Shown: positions 15,882 through 24,148, counted from the stretch's first letter. The stretch is DNA of 53,025 bases from Acidobacteriota bacterium (GCA_025354885.1 JANXLY010000427.1:1-53025), one strand, 5' to 3'. A program made the numbers and translations. Notes: generated by a model not told the origin, from the sequence alone.

Positions 15882-16476
15882 GCCAACAGGGAACGACCCG
15901 AAATCCATCTGGCAGAACCAGCCAACGGAGCCATCCATCATGACACTCGAAAAGATTCAGGAAAAGACGCAGGTGCTGCAGATCAAAACGCGGAAGCAAC
16001 TGCTGGGCGAGATCACGAAATCAATTCTTCTCGTCGTACTCTGCGGCTACGGATTGGCCTGGGCAAGCGGGCTGATCAGTTTGCTTATTGCTTTCATCGT
16101 TGTCTGGAGTCTGACGGGACAATATCTTCTCCATCGCGGAAATTGGCCCGCAGCACCACCTGAAGTCTTGGCGCTCGGCTCCGGAATCGCGTCCTACCGG
16201 AAGGAATTGGAACGGAGACGAAGGCTCTCGGCCCGATATCTCTTGTGGTCTTTCGGCCCGGTGATTTTTGCGATTGCCTGCTTCATTCTGGTCATCCTGA
16301 GTCTTGGCATCGAGAAGCGTGGAATGGCCTTCAGTGAGGCACTCCACAACATGATTCCGTTCCTGCTGTTAGTGGTGGCCTGGAACGTGGGCGTATTCAT
16401 CATCCGGATTCGGGATCAGCGGGAGTTGCAGCGGGAAATCGAAGTACTGAAGGAACTCGAGCGGACGAAAGAGTGA
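15871..16476 (+). CDS. Membrane protein paired with ECF sigma factor (possible anti-sigma)
   Basis: 201 residues. Residues 1-45 are soluble and begin with a W-Q-N-Q-P-T-E region and an amphipathic helix (L-E-K-I-Q-E-K-T-Q-V-L). Four membrane spans follow (about 48-66, 68-86, 128-148, 163-180), and the end is a charged helix (R-E-L-Q-R-E-I-E-V-L-K-E-L-E-R). There is no zinc-binding anti-sigma motif. Its gene starts inside the end of the sigma gene, so they are expressed together. An anti-sigma or sensor role is inferred only from this context. Confidence 0.6.
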   Translation: MRSEPTGNDPKSIWQNQPTEPSIMTLEKIQEKTQVLQIKTRKQLLGEITKSILLVVLCGYGLAWASGLISLLIAFIVVWSLTGQYLLHRGNWPAAPPEVLALGSGIASYRKELERRRRLSARYLLWSFGPVIFAIACFILVILSLGIEKRGMAFSEALHNMIPFLLLVVAWNVGVFIIRIRDQRELQREIEVLKELERTKE

Positions 16477-16710
16477 TGAGGCACTCTGAGTGAAGCGATG
16501 CTGCGGGGTAGACGCGAGTGAATCTACGAGCAGGCAATAGCTGGCCAGGGCTGCCGCGGCGAGCAAGCTGACGGCAACTACTGAATGGGTCAGCGGATCT
16601 ATAGGGCTGATCACGAAGAGCAGAGTGGACGTCAGGAGTGAGCGCGCAGCCGCAATTGTAAGGCCTGAAGCAGCGCGGTTGAGCTCAGCAGGACGCCGTG
16701 AGAACTCAAG

Positions 16711-16739
16711 AGGGGCTCGCTACGAGTCAGGGAGCCCCT
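16711..16739 (-). terminator. Hairpin downstream of the PEP-CTERM gene
   Basis: AGGGGCTC at 16711-16718 pairs perfectly with GAGCCCCT at 16732-16739 (13-base loop). Read on the minus strand it follows the stop at 16758 by about 18 bases and is followed by a weakly T-rich tract. The surrounding gap (16477-16757) holds no gene I can support. Confidence 0.5.
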
Positions 16740-16757
16740 AGTTCGTCGAAGTAGTTT

Positions 16758-17630
16758 TCAGCTCCGGATGCGACTTTCTCTCCGACGTCGAACTAAAAGG
16801 ACGAAGGCTCCCGATGCAGCGGCGCTCATCGTAAGGACGGCGCTAGAAGGCTCGGGCACGGCCGTCGGCGTTGCAACGTTGAAGAAGAAAAAGTCTGAGC
16901 CTTGCCCATTGGTAGCAAGACTGTTTGAAACTATAGACACTGCAATTCGCCCGACATTTTGTAAACCACCAAGAGCCAAAACTCCTCCCTGACCGAAATT
17001 CTCAAGCCCTGATCCGGCTGTGCCGGCATCAGCCACGAAGAAGTCGGACGTATTGGCGGTTCCGGGGCAAGTCAGCTGTCCAGAAGGCGGATTGATTGAC
17101 GATGAGCCAGCACAGCGGGTTGTGGAACTCGTCGAGAAGTAGCCAAGCTGACCCGGAGACCCATGTGGATATTCAGTGAGAAGACCAGTCGGTGTAGTCC
17201 AGGTATTGACATCGATTTCATTTCCAGCGAAATCCCAAGCAGAGATTCTGTATTCGAAATAGTCGTGGATGTTGCCAAGAAGCAGTTGGCTGCCGGTGCC
17301 CCAGTCGTAGCCAACGGAAAAGAGGAAGTCCAAGCCTGTGCCGGGTTTGAATGCACTAAACTCTGTAGAGAATTGTTGCGGGGTGATCGCTGTTGCCACA
17401 CCGTAGGTTCCGGTTGGATAGCCCCAACAGCCTCTGCTCGGACATATTGGCGAACCGGTGACTGTTCCAGCAGCACTGACGTTAGTGATCTGGGCAGAGG
17501 AGCCGACACCAGCCACTGTCCAATCCTTAAAGTCCATAGTTGCCGCCGAGAGCGGGTGGTGTCCAGCCAAAATCTTCCATGCAAGAAGGCTTGCCGTTAG
17601 ACACATTCGCGATGACTTTTGAGTTTTCAT
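16758..17630 (-). CDS. PEP-CTERM sorting domain protein
   Basis: 290 residues from ATG 17630, chosen because M-K-T-Q-K-S-S-R opens a normal signal peptide; longer in-frame starts add a charged leader. The mature part (W-T-V-A-G-V-G onward) is beta-rich and Gly/Ser/Thr-rich with four or more cysteines. The C-terminus is a clear PEP-CTERM signal: V-P-E-P-S-S, a hydrophobic helix, then R-R-R-R-E-S-R. Exosortase recognises and cuts this signal, and the protein ends up outside the cell, often in exopolysaccharide. No exosortase gene is in the window. The function of the body is unknown. Single gene with a terminator-like hairpin downstream. Confidence 0.85.
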   Translation of the reverse strand: MKTQKSSRMCLTASLLAWKILAGHHPLSAATMDFKDWTVAGVGSSAQITNVSAAGTVTGSPICPSRGCWGYPTGTYGVATAITPQQFSTEFSAFKPGTGLDFLFSVGYDWGTGSQLLLGNIHDYFEYRISAWDFAGNEIDVNTWTTPTGLLTEYPHGSPGQLGYFSTSSTTRCAGSSSINPPSGQLTCPGTANTSDFFVADAGTAGSGLENFGQGGVLALGGLQNVGRIAVSIVSNSLATNGQGSDFFFFNVATPTAVPEPSSAVLTMSAAASGAFVLLVRRRRESRIRS

Positions 17631-17823
17631 TTCGATTTCACTTTCTTTGCGCTTGGCGGCATTTCTCATGGATTTTCCGCACCTATCCAGTCGCAAAGGG
17701 ACTTGCGCACTCCGTATTGGAATGGGGTCATTTTTTTGGAATAGAAATAGCGGTGTTGCTGCTTGCGTCCAGGCCGAGAAGATTGTCGTTGGGTTGCTTG
17801 CAAAAACGGATCGGTCGCCAGGA

Positions 17824-18600
17824 TCAGGCGAGCGTGAGTTCGAGGGGGGAGCCGGCGATTAGGCCGGTGTGTCTGGCGGCGCTGTCGTTGGCTATCGAGA
17901 CTTCGTAAAACCCGCAGGAGCCGGGGATCACGCAGAGTTCGCCAGGGGGGCAGTTGGCGTAGGTGCTGGCGTAGAGCTCTACCTGGTTGAGTCCAACAGT
18001 GAGCGTGAAGGGTCGGTTTCTCAAGGTTTCAAATTGGGCAATTGGGAAGTTGGTAATCAGGTTGCCAAAACGATCTAGGTGGAGGACTGTTCCAACGTAG
18101 CTTCGGCGGGAGAGCCGGGTTGGTGTGATTGCGGGGCTGCGCATGGCGTCTTTGATTAGAGAGCCGAGTCTGGCTGGTTTGATACCAGAGGCCAGGTGGG
18201 CGGCGACAGGGGCGAAGATGTCGCGGCCATGGAAGGTACTGGAGGGATTCGGGAGCCAATAGTTCGATTGATTGAGATGGCGGACTTTTGCAGAAGTGTC
18301 GGCGAGGGCGAAGGAGAAGATGCCGTTGTCGGGGCCGATGAACAAGTGACCTGCTGTTTCGATGAGAAGTGGTCGGCGCTCACTGCCGACTCCGGGGTCG
18401 ACGATGGCGACGTGGATGGTGCCTTTGGGGAAGTGTCGCCAGCTTTGTTCGAGGAGGAAAGCGCCTTCGAGAATACTGAAGGCGGGGACTTCGTGGGTGA
18501 TGTCAATGATTGGCGTTTGTGGCGCGATGGTGAGGATTACACCTTTCATGACGGCGACGAAGTGATCGGCGAAGCCGAAGTCGGTTAGTAGAGTAATCAT
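17824..18600 (-). CDS. SAM hydroxide adenosyltransferase (DUF62, SAM hydrolase)
   Basis: 258 residues from ATG 18600 (M-I-T-L-L-T-D-F-G); longer frames add a non-conserved leader running through metF. The family splits S-adenosylmethionine to adenosine and methionine using water activated by an Asp-Arg-His triad. D68, R75 (V-D-P-G-V-G-S-E-R) and H124 (F-H-G-R-D-I-F) match that triad closely. A G-P-D-N-G substrate loop and the C-terminal beta domain (D-R-F-G-N-L-I-T-N) are intact. The fluorinase/chlorinase halide insertion is absent. It diverges from metF with only 26 bases between start codons, linking SAM removal to methyl-group supply, though shared control is an inference. Confidence 0.88.
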   Translation of the reverse strand: MITLLTDFGFADHFVAVMKGVILTIAPQTPIIDITHEVPAFSILEGAFLLEQSWRHFPKGTIHVAIVDPGVGSERRPLLIETAGHLFIGPDNGIFSFALADTSAKVRHLNQSNYWLPNPSSTFHGRDIFAPVAAHLASGIKPARLGSLIKDAMRSPAITPTRLSRRSYVGTVLHLDRFGNLITNFPIAQFETLRNRPFTLTVGLNQVELYASTYANCPPGELCVIPGSCGFYEVSIANDSAARHTGLIAGSPLELTLA

Positions 18601-18626
18601 TGCTTTCTGTAGAATAGAGCTTAAGC

Positions 18627-19556
18627 ATGCATATCCGCGACATTTTGGCCGAAGACCACACCACGTTGAGCTTCGAATTCTTCCCACCAAAGACGGAAGC
18701 GGATTCGGAAGTGTTGTTTGAGAACATCGCGTCGCTTGAGACGCTGCAACCTTCGTTCGTTTCTGTGACCTATGGTGCGGGCGGCTCGACGCGGGAATTG
18801 ACGCACAATCTGGTGGCCAAGCTGAAGCAGACGACGGCTCTTGATCCGACGCCTCACCTGACCTGTGTGTGCCATCAGGAAGAAGATATTCAAGCGATCC
18901 TCGAGAAGTATGCGGCGGCAGGAGTTTCGAACATACTTGCACTCGGCGGGGACCCGCCAAAGGATCTGGCGAACTACGTTAAGGCGAACGATGCATTTCA
19001 GTATGCGAGCGATCTGGTTCGTTTTATCCGCAAGTTCAACGAGAGCGGCATTCATCCGGACCCGCGGGGATTTGGCATTGGAGTTGCTGGTTTTCCAGAA
19101 GGACATCCTTCGACTCCCAATCGCCTGAATGAACTGGACCACTTGCGCAAGAAAGTGGCTGAGGGGGCTGACTATGTTTGCACGCAGCTCTTTTTTGACA
19201 ATCGAGATTTTTATGATTTCCGCGAGCGGTGTGAACATGCCGGAATCAAGGTGCCGATCATCGCGGGAATCATGCCCGTGACTTCGCTGCCAGGAATGAA
19301 GCGGATGGCGGAATTGGCACTGGGAGCACGCTACCCTGCCCGCCTGATGAAGGCGTTGCATCGCTGCCAGGATGACCCTGCGGCAGTGCGCAATGTAGGC
19401 ATCCACTGGGCTACGGAACAGTGTCGCGATCTGCTGGACAACGGGGTACGCGGGATTCATCTTTATACGCTGAACAAGTCGGATGCGACGCGACAGATTT
19501 ACCAGAGCCTGGGCCTGAGAGATTCAACAGTGGTGCGCAAGGTGAACCCCGCCTAG
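18627..19556 (+). CDS. metF: Methylenetetrahydrofolate reductase
   Basis: 309 residues, the usual bacterial size without a regulatory domain. FAD enzyme reducing 5,10-methylene-THF to 5-methyl-THF for methionine synthesis. Motifs in order: S-F-E-F-F-P-P-K-T near residue 14, V-T-Y-G-A-G-G-S-T-R, H-L-T-C-V-C-H, N-I-L-A-L-G-G-D-P-P, and Q-L-F-F-D-N near residue 190. The start ATG 18627 has TAGAAT 11 bases upstream (leader of about five bases) and no ribosome site. It begins a plus-strand run with cysteine desulfurase and mnmA. Confidence 0.95.
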   Translation: MHIRDILAEDHTTLSFEFFPPKTEADSEVLFENIASLETLQPSFVSVTYGAGGSTRELTHNLVAKLKQTTALDPTPHLTCVCHQEEDIQAILEKYAAAGVSNILALGGDPPKDLANYVKANDAFQYASDLVRFIRKFNESGIHPDPRGFGIGVAGFPEGHPSTPNRLNELDHLRKKVAEGADYVCTQLFFDNRDFYDFRERCEHAGIKVPIIAGIMPVTSLPGMKRMAELALGARYPARLMKALHRCQDDPAAVRNVGIHWATEQCRDLLDNGVRGIHLYTLNKSDATRQIYQSLGLRDSTVVRKVNPA

Positions 19557-19559
19557 AAT
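19554..19559 (+). promoter_or_regulatory. -10 box TAGAAT, six bases before the GTG at 19566
   Basis: TAGAAT includes the metF stop codon (TAG 19554-19556) and is followed by six bases and GTG. No Shine-Dalgarno sequence and no clear -35 box. It could give a separate leaderless transcript for the cysteine desulfurase. Confidence 0.45.
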
Positions 19560-19565
19560 AGTAGT

Positions 19566-20693
19566 GTGCATGCTTACTTTGATCACAACGCCACAAGTCC
19601 GCTAGCGCCCGAGGTTCTCGAGGCGATGATGGCGGTGTATGGGCGTGTGTTCGGGAATGCTTCGAGCATTCATTGGTATGGGCAGGAGGCGCGTCAACAC
19701 CTTGAGAGTGCACGGCGGCAGGTGGCTGAGCTTGTGGGATCTCGACCGGATGAGATCGTGTTTACGGGTGGGGGCACAGAATCGAATAACCTCGCATTGT
19801 TGGGACTGGTAGACGCAGGGAAGAAAGCGCACTTCATCACAAGTTCGATTGAGCATCCGGCGGTATTGAATGTGGTGCAGGAGCTGGAAGCGATGGGGCA
19901 CGATGTGACCGTTGTTCCCGTAAGCGGAGGCGGGGTGGTGGATCCAGGTGATATTGCGCGGGCATTGCGCCCGAGGACGCGGGCTATCAGCCTGATGGCG
20001 ATCAACAACGAGATTGGCACTGTGCAGCCGATTGCGGAAGTGGCGGTGATTGCGAAATGTGCAGGAGTTTATCTGCACTGCGATGCGGTGCAGGCACCGG
20101 GCAGGATGGCGATTGACGTCGCGAAGCTGGGGGTGGATCTAATGAGCCTGAGCGCTCACAAACTGAATGGCCCGAAGGGGATTGGGGCGCTCTATGTTCG
20201 CAAGGGAACGCCGTTGCGGAAGCGGACATTTGGCGGGCATCATGAGCGGGATCGCAGGCCGGGGACCGAGAATGTACCGGCGGCAGTGGGGTTTGGAATT
20301 GCGTGTAATCGCGTTGCATTGATGAGTTGCGAATTACGGGATCGGCTGGAGGCGGGAATCCTTGCAGAGGTGCCGGATGTGCACATCAACGGCGATCACG
20401 AGCGCCGTGCACCGAATGTAACGAACTTGAGATTTCCTGGAATTGAAGGGGAGCCGCTGGTGATTGCGCTCGATATGAAGGGTTTTGGTGTGTCGAGCGG
20501 TGCGGCTTGTTCGAGTGGATCGGTTGAGCCATCGCATGTTTTGCTGGCGCTGGGATTGAGTAGCCCCGATGCCCGGTCTTCGATACGCTTTTCGCTTGGA
20601 ATGAACAATACGGCGGACGAGGTAGATGCCTTGGTGCGTGCTGTTGCAGAGTCTGTGTCGCGATTGAGAAAGTTGTCTCCTGCTTATGTCTGA
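19566..20693 (+). CDS. Cysteine desulfurase (NifS/IscS family)
   Basis: 375 residues. PLP enzyme taking sulfur from cysteine to a cysteine persulfide, for Fe-S clusters and thiolated tRNA. Seen: Y-F-D-H-N-A-T-S-P near the start, T-G-G-G-T-E-S-N-N, H-C-D-A-V-Q (cofactor aspartate 173), the PLP lysine K199 in S-A-H-K-L-N-G-P-K-G, R-x-G-T-E-N, and catalytic C315 in S-S-G-A-A-C-S-S-G-S. The long loop around C315 is IscS-like (group I). Start GTG 19566 is the only start in frame before Y-F-D-H-N. It overlaps mnmA by eight bases, which points to sulfur delivery for tRNA 2-thiouridine. No iscU follows. Confidence 0.93.
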   Translation: MHAYFDHNATSPLAPEVLEAMMAVYGRVFGNASSIHWYGQEARQHLESARRQVAELVGSRPDEIVFTGGGTESNNLALLGLVDAGKKAHFITSSIEHPAVLNVVQELEAMGHDVTVVPVSGGGVVDPGDIARALRPRTRAISLMAINNEIGTVQPIAEVAVIAKCAGVYLHCDAVQAPGRMAIDVAKLGVDLMSLSAHKLNGPKGIGALYVRKGTPLRKRTFGGHHERDRRPGTENVPAAVGFGIACNRVALMSCELRDRLEAGILAEVPDVHINGDHERRAPNVTNLRFPGIEGEPLVIALDMKGFGVSSGAACSSGSVEPSHVLLALGLSSPDARSSIRFSLGMNNTADEVDALVRAVAESVSRLRKLSPAYV

Positions 20694-21804
20694 AACTCCT
20701 CCGATTGCCGTCGCCATGTCTGGCGGGGTGGATTCTTCTGTTGTGGCGGGGCTGTTGCAACGTCAGGGCAAGCCCATCGTTGGTCTGACGATGCAGCTTT
20801 GGAACCAGCGGCGTTTGCCCGAGATTGCGAACGAAGGTGCAGCGGGACGATGCTGTTCGATCGACGATGTTTATGATGCTCGCTACGTGGCGCAGAAGCT
20901 GGGCATACCGTATTACGTGGTGAATTTCGAGGATCGTTTTGAAGAGCATGTAGTGAAGCCGTTTGTGGCGGATTACATTGCTGGCAAGACGCCGATCCCG
21001 TGTACGCTGTGCAACAACTTCATCAAGTTCGATCAGTTTCTGGAAATGGCGGACGGGATTGGAGCGGAGAAGGTTGCAACCGGCCACTATGCGCAAATCC
21101 GGCAGGATGCTGTGAGCGGGCGGTGGCAGTTGTTGCGATCTACCGATACAACAAAGGACCAGACTTATTTCCTCTGGGGACTGAAGCAGGATCAGCTGGC
21201 GAGAACTTTGTTTCCGCTGGGCGGGATGGTGAAGACCGAGGTGCGAGTGCTGGCGCAGGAGCTGGGGTTGCCGGTGGCAGAGAAGCCGGACAGCCAGGAG
21301 ATCTGCTTTGTGCCGAATGGCGACTATGCAGCTTTCATCGAAGCGTATTCCAAGGAGCAGGGGATCGAGACGGATGTGACGCGTGGGGACATTGTGGATC
21401 GCGAAGGCAAGAAGCTGGGCGAGCATGGCGGGGTACACAATTTTACGGTGGGTCAACGCCGAGGGTTGAATGTGAGCGTGGGGGAGCCGTTGTATGTGAT
21501 CCAGACCAATCCTGCAACGCGGGAAGTACAGGTGGGATCGGGCGAACATTTGTTGCGGAAGCGATTTTCAGTGGCGCAGATCAACTGGATTTCAATTGCG
21601 CCCCCGGGGAAGTCGATTCGGGCAGAAGTGCGAATCCGGAACCGGCACCAGCCCGCGCTGGCGACGATCTATCCGAAGACTGACAGGAGTGAGGCGGAGA
21701 TTGAATTTGATGTACCGCAGAGGGCGGTGACGCCCGGGCAGGCGGCCGTGTTTTATCAGGGCGAAGTGGTTGTTGGCGGAGGGTGGATCGAGCGAGAGGC
21801 GTGA
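20686..21804 (+). CDS. mnmA: tRNA 2-thiouridine(34) synthase MnmA
   Basis: 372 residues. It adenylates and thiolates U34 of Lys, Glu and Gln tRNAs. The PP-loop S12-G-G-V-D-S-S18 is at the N-terminus. The two sulfur-handling cysteines are C109 (T-L-C-N-N-F-I-K-F) and C207 (S-Q-E-I-C-F-V-P). H-Y-A-Q-I and T-V-G-Q-R-R-G-L are conserved. The OB-like C-terminal domain is complete. The gene starts inside the cysteine desulfurase gene (eight-base overlap) and its stop overlaps the next gene's likely start (GTGA), so all three are probably translated from one mRNA. Confidence 0.95.
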   Translation: MSETPPIAVAMSGGVDSSVVAGLLQRQGKPIVGLTMQLWNQRRLPEIANEGAAGRCCSIDDVYDARYVAQKLGIPYYVVNFEDRFEEHVVKPFVADYIAGKTPIPCTLCNNFIKFDQFLEMADGIGAEKVATGHYAQIRQDAVSGRWQLLRSTDTTKDQTYFLWGLKQDQLARTLFPLGGMVKTEVRVLAQELGLPVAEKPDSQEICFVPNGDYAAFIEAYSKEQGIETDVTRGDIVDREGKKLGEHGGVHNFTVGQRRGLNVSVGEPLYVIQTNPATREVQVGSGEHLLRKRFSVAQINWISIAPPGKSIRAEVRIRNRHQPALATIYPKTDRSEAEIEFDVPQRAVTPGQAAVFYQGEVVVGGGWIEREA

Positions 21805-22682
21805 GCAAGGCGAGATCCGATTTTCGAAATCACCTGGAGGCTGGGCTGGTGCGTGGGCTGCTGGGCGTGGCAGCGCAAACTCCGCTCGGATTCTCTTTGA
21901 GTGTGGCGAAGATGCTGGACCGGATAGCGAGCCGGATGCGGCAGTGTGCGGAGAGGAATCTTTCGCGGGCATTGCCGGAGGTGGATGCCGCAGCTACAAC
22001 GGACGGAGTGTATGAATCAGTGGGGCGGATGCTGTACTACTTTTCGCGATTCCCTACGCGGAATGCGGAGAATATTAGAGAGTGGATTGAGTATGAGGGG
22101 TTTGAGCATTACCTTGAGGCGAAAGCTGGCGGCAAGGGTGTGCTATTTGCGACGGGACACTTGGGGAATTGGGAGTTGAGTGCCTTTGCCCATGCGCTAA
22201 TGACCGAGCCGATGAATGTGGTGGTGAGGCCGCTCGACAACCCCGTACTCGATGCTTTGGTGAAGAGATACAGGACAGGGTCCGGGAACCGGATCCTCGA
22301 CAAACAGGATTTTCTGCGCGGGATTTTGAAGGCACTGGCAGCGAATGAGCCGGTGGGAATTTTGATTGACCAGAATACGCTGCCGGAAAACGGGGCATTT
22401 GTCGATTTTTTTGGGATGCCGGCGTGCACAGGGACGACCTTTGCGAAGCTGGCGCACAGGACGGGCGCGGCGGTGATTCCCGGGTATGCGCTTTGGGATG
22501 CAAAGAAGGGGAAACATGTATTGCGATTTGACCCGGTGTTTGCAATGACTGGGGATGTAGTAGAGGATACGGCGCGACTTGCGAAGCATTTTGAAGGAGT
22601 GATCCGTCGAGATCCGGCGCAGTGGTTGTGGCTGCACCGGCGGTGGAAGACGCAGCCGGAAGGCGCGAAATCCATCTACTAG
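21801..22682 (+). CDS. Lipid A acyltransferase, LpxL/HtrB-like
   Basis: 293 residues from GTG 21801, which overlaps the mnmA stop (GTGA); another in-frame GTG at 21783 would add six residues. The family transfers a secondary acyl chain to lipid A precursors at the inner membrane. The H-x4-E motif H120-L-G-N-W-E125 is present, then V-V-V-R-P-L-D-N-P, N-R-I-L, G-I-L-I-D-Q-N and a W-L-W-L-H-R-R-W close. An N-terminal hydrophobic stretch (G-L-V-R-G-L-L-G-V-A) may anchor it. Its place after mnmA looks like read-through rather than shared function. Confidence 0.85.
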   Translation: MSKARSDFRNHLEAGLVRGLLGVAAQTPLGFSLSVAKMLDRIASRMRQCAERNLSRALPEVDAAATTDGVYESVGRMLYYFSRFPTRNAENIREWIEYEGFEHYLEAKAGGKGVLFATGHLGNWELSAFAHALMTEPMNVVVRPLDNPVLDALVKRYRTGSGNRILDKQDFLRGILKALAANEPVGILIDQNTLPENGAFVDFFGMPACTGTTFAKLAHRTGAAVIPGYALWDAKKGKHVLRFDPVFAMTGDVVEDTARLAKHFEGVIRRDPAQWLWLHRRWKTQPEGAKSIY

Positions 22683-22945
22683 TACTGAGTAGGGGCTCAG
22701 GCAGTACCCTAAGCTATTCCCTAAGCTGAAGACCTTAGAGACAATTGAAGAGTCCCATGGCACTACAAGATGTCCGCCTCGTCATACGCTTCACAAGACA
22801 CTGGATTCATTACGGTTGGATGTTGCATGTGTTGACTTGCACGCTGGTTGCTGGGGTTGAGGGCCTGCTAGGGCCCAAGTAACAAAATCCGACATTGCTC
22901 AGTTTGGCTAAAGGAACTAAGGTCTTCCGCCGATATCAATAAGGA
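22683..22945. other. Gap before the histidine kinase, with a short direct repeat and a 41-codon frame
   Basis: CCCTAAGCT occurs twice, at 22707 and 22719 (12-base period). A 41-codon frame at 22757-22882 (M-A-L-Q-D-V-R-L, then R-H-W-I-H-Y-G-W-M-L) has a weak GAAGAG before it. I cannot tell whether it is a real small protein. TAA at 22940 stops any upstream extension of the kinase. Confidence 0.35.
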
Positions 22946-24058
22946 ATGGCTGAACGGCTTGAACTAGACCGGCTGAAACGTCAATTCCTCGCGGCGTTGA
23001 ACCACGAGGTGAGGACCCCGCTGAGCGGGATTCTTGGCATGACGAGTTTACTCGAACAGTCGAACCTGAGCAGTGAGCAGCGGGAATACGTGCATTTGAC
23101 GAAAGCGTGCGCAGAAGAACTGTATGCTGTGTTGAGTTCGACTCTGGAATTTACGGCGTTGGTTGCCGGGGATTCACGGATCGAAACAACCGACTTTCTG
23201 TTGCAGGAAGCGATTGAATCTCTAGCGGCGCAGTGGCTGGTAAAGGCGAGGCAAAAAGGGATTGCATTTTACCTGCGGCTGTCGGATGATGTGCCGGAAG
23301 CTGCGCGAGGGGATGAATTGCGGTTTCGGAAACTGCTGCAGCATCTGCTTTCAAATGCGGTGAAGTTTACGGATCAAGGGCAGGTAGAGTTGGTTGTCGG
23401 ATTTGAGGCGCACGCGAGCGATGCGAGCCAGTTTCTGATCCGGGTCGAATTGCGCGATAGCGGGATCGGGATGGATGGAGAGCAATTGCAGCGCATCTTC
23501 GAATCATTTGAACAACTGGAAGGTGGATTGGCGCGGCGCTATTCGGGGCTTGGATTGGGGCTGACGCTGGCGCAAGGATTGGCGAAGATGCTGGGTGGCG
23601 AGTTGAAGGTTGAAAGTACGCCGCAGAAGGGCAGTGTGTTTTCATTCACGATTCCGTTTGGGTATTCGAATCTGGAGTCGAGCTTTGCAGTTCCGAGTGA
23701 AAAGCAAGTGCTGGTTGTCGATGACAACGAGGCGGCACGCAAAGTGGCTGAAGCCTATCTGAAGCGTGGCGGGTACAAGATTACTCTGGCAACAAGCGGA
23801 GCCGAAGCATTGCGATTGGCCGAAGAACGGCGTTTCGATCTGGTGGTGATGGATTTACAGATGCCCGGGATGGACGGCATTGAAACGACAACGCGACTGC
23901 GGGACATCACGGGGTACGAAAAAACGCCGGTGCTGGCGTTGACCGCGAATGTGGGGGATGAGTACCGATTGCTTTGCCTGTCCCAAGGGATGCAGGGGTA
24001 TTTGCCGAAACCGGTGGACAGCGAGATGCTGTTGCGTACGGTGCGGCAGTTGATGTAG
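22946..24058 (+). CDS. Hybrid histidine kinase without sensor domain (HisKA-HATPase-REC)
   Basis: 370 residues. HisKA starts at once: the phospho-acceptor is H20 in L-N-H-E-V-R-T-P-L. The ATPase domain (about 125-245) has the N-box L-L-S-N-A-V-K-F-T, G1 D-S-G-I-G-M-D, and G2 S-G-L-G-L-G-L-T-L. A receiver domain (about 255-370) follows, with V-V-D-D-N-E and phospho-acceptor D303 in V-V-M-D-L-Q-M-P-G-M-D-G, then T-A-N and K-P-V-D. There is no transmembrane, PAS or GAF region, and an in-frame TAA two codons before the ATG rules out a longer form. Input must come from a partner, or the sensor part has been lost. No response regulator gene is adjacent. Confidence 0.88.
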   Translation: MAERLELDRLKRQFLAALNHEVRTPLSGILGMTSLLEQSNLSSEQREYVHLTKACAEELYAVLSSTLEFTALVAGDSRIETTDFLLQEAIESLAAQWLVKARQKGIAFYLRLSDDVPEAARGDELRFRKLLQHLLSNAVKFTDQGQVELVVGFEAHASDASQFLIRVELRDSGIGMDGEQLQRIFESFEQLEGGLARRYSGLGLGLTLAQGLAKMLGGELKVESTPQKGSVFSFTIPFGYSNLESSFAVPSEKQVLVVDDNEAARKVAEAYLKRGGYKITLATSGAEALRLAEERRFDLVVMDLQMPGMDGIETTTRLRDITGYEKTPVLALTANVGDEYRLLCLSQGMQGYLPKPVDSEMLLRTVRQLM

Positions 24059-24123
24059 GCAGAACTTGTAGGCAGAACATGTAGGCAGAACATGTAGGCA
24101 GAACATGCAGGCAGAACATGCAG
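24054..24123 (+). repeat. Five-copy 13-bp tandem repeat over the kinase stop codon
   Basis: TGTAGGCAGAACT, three copies of TGTAGGCAGAACA, then TGCAGGCAGAACA and a five-base partial copy, in strict 13-base register from 24054. The first copy contains the TAG stop of the kinase gene. A 13-base unit shifts frame each copy, so any read-through frame would change with copy number. Confidence 0.9.
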
Positions 24124-24148
24124 CTGCGCGATTGTTTGTTGAATCAGA

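Noticed and set aside
16369-16614. 81-codon minus-strand membrane peptide
   Set aside because: Overlaps the sigma-linked membrane protein gene by more than 100 bases and lacks a ribosome site.
18621-19460. 279-codon minus-strand frame, and the longer SAM hydrolase start at 18960
   Set aside because: Both lie antisense to metF. SAM hydrolase similarity starts only at the ATG at 18600.
20386-21549. 387-codon minus-strand frame
   Set aside because: Antisense to cysteine desulfurase and mnmA; His/Arg-rich low-quality protein typical of a shadow frame.
19554-22682. Isc/Suf iron-sulfur operon
   Set aside because: Only the desulfurase is present; no scaffold, chaperone or IscR gene follows, and mnmA overlaps it.
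22757-22882. 41-codon small gene
   Set aside because: Only a weak ribosome site and no conservation evidence; noted in the gap entry instead of called.
24054-24123. CRISPR array
   Set aside because: The 13-base units are contiguous with no spacers, and no cas gene is near.
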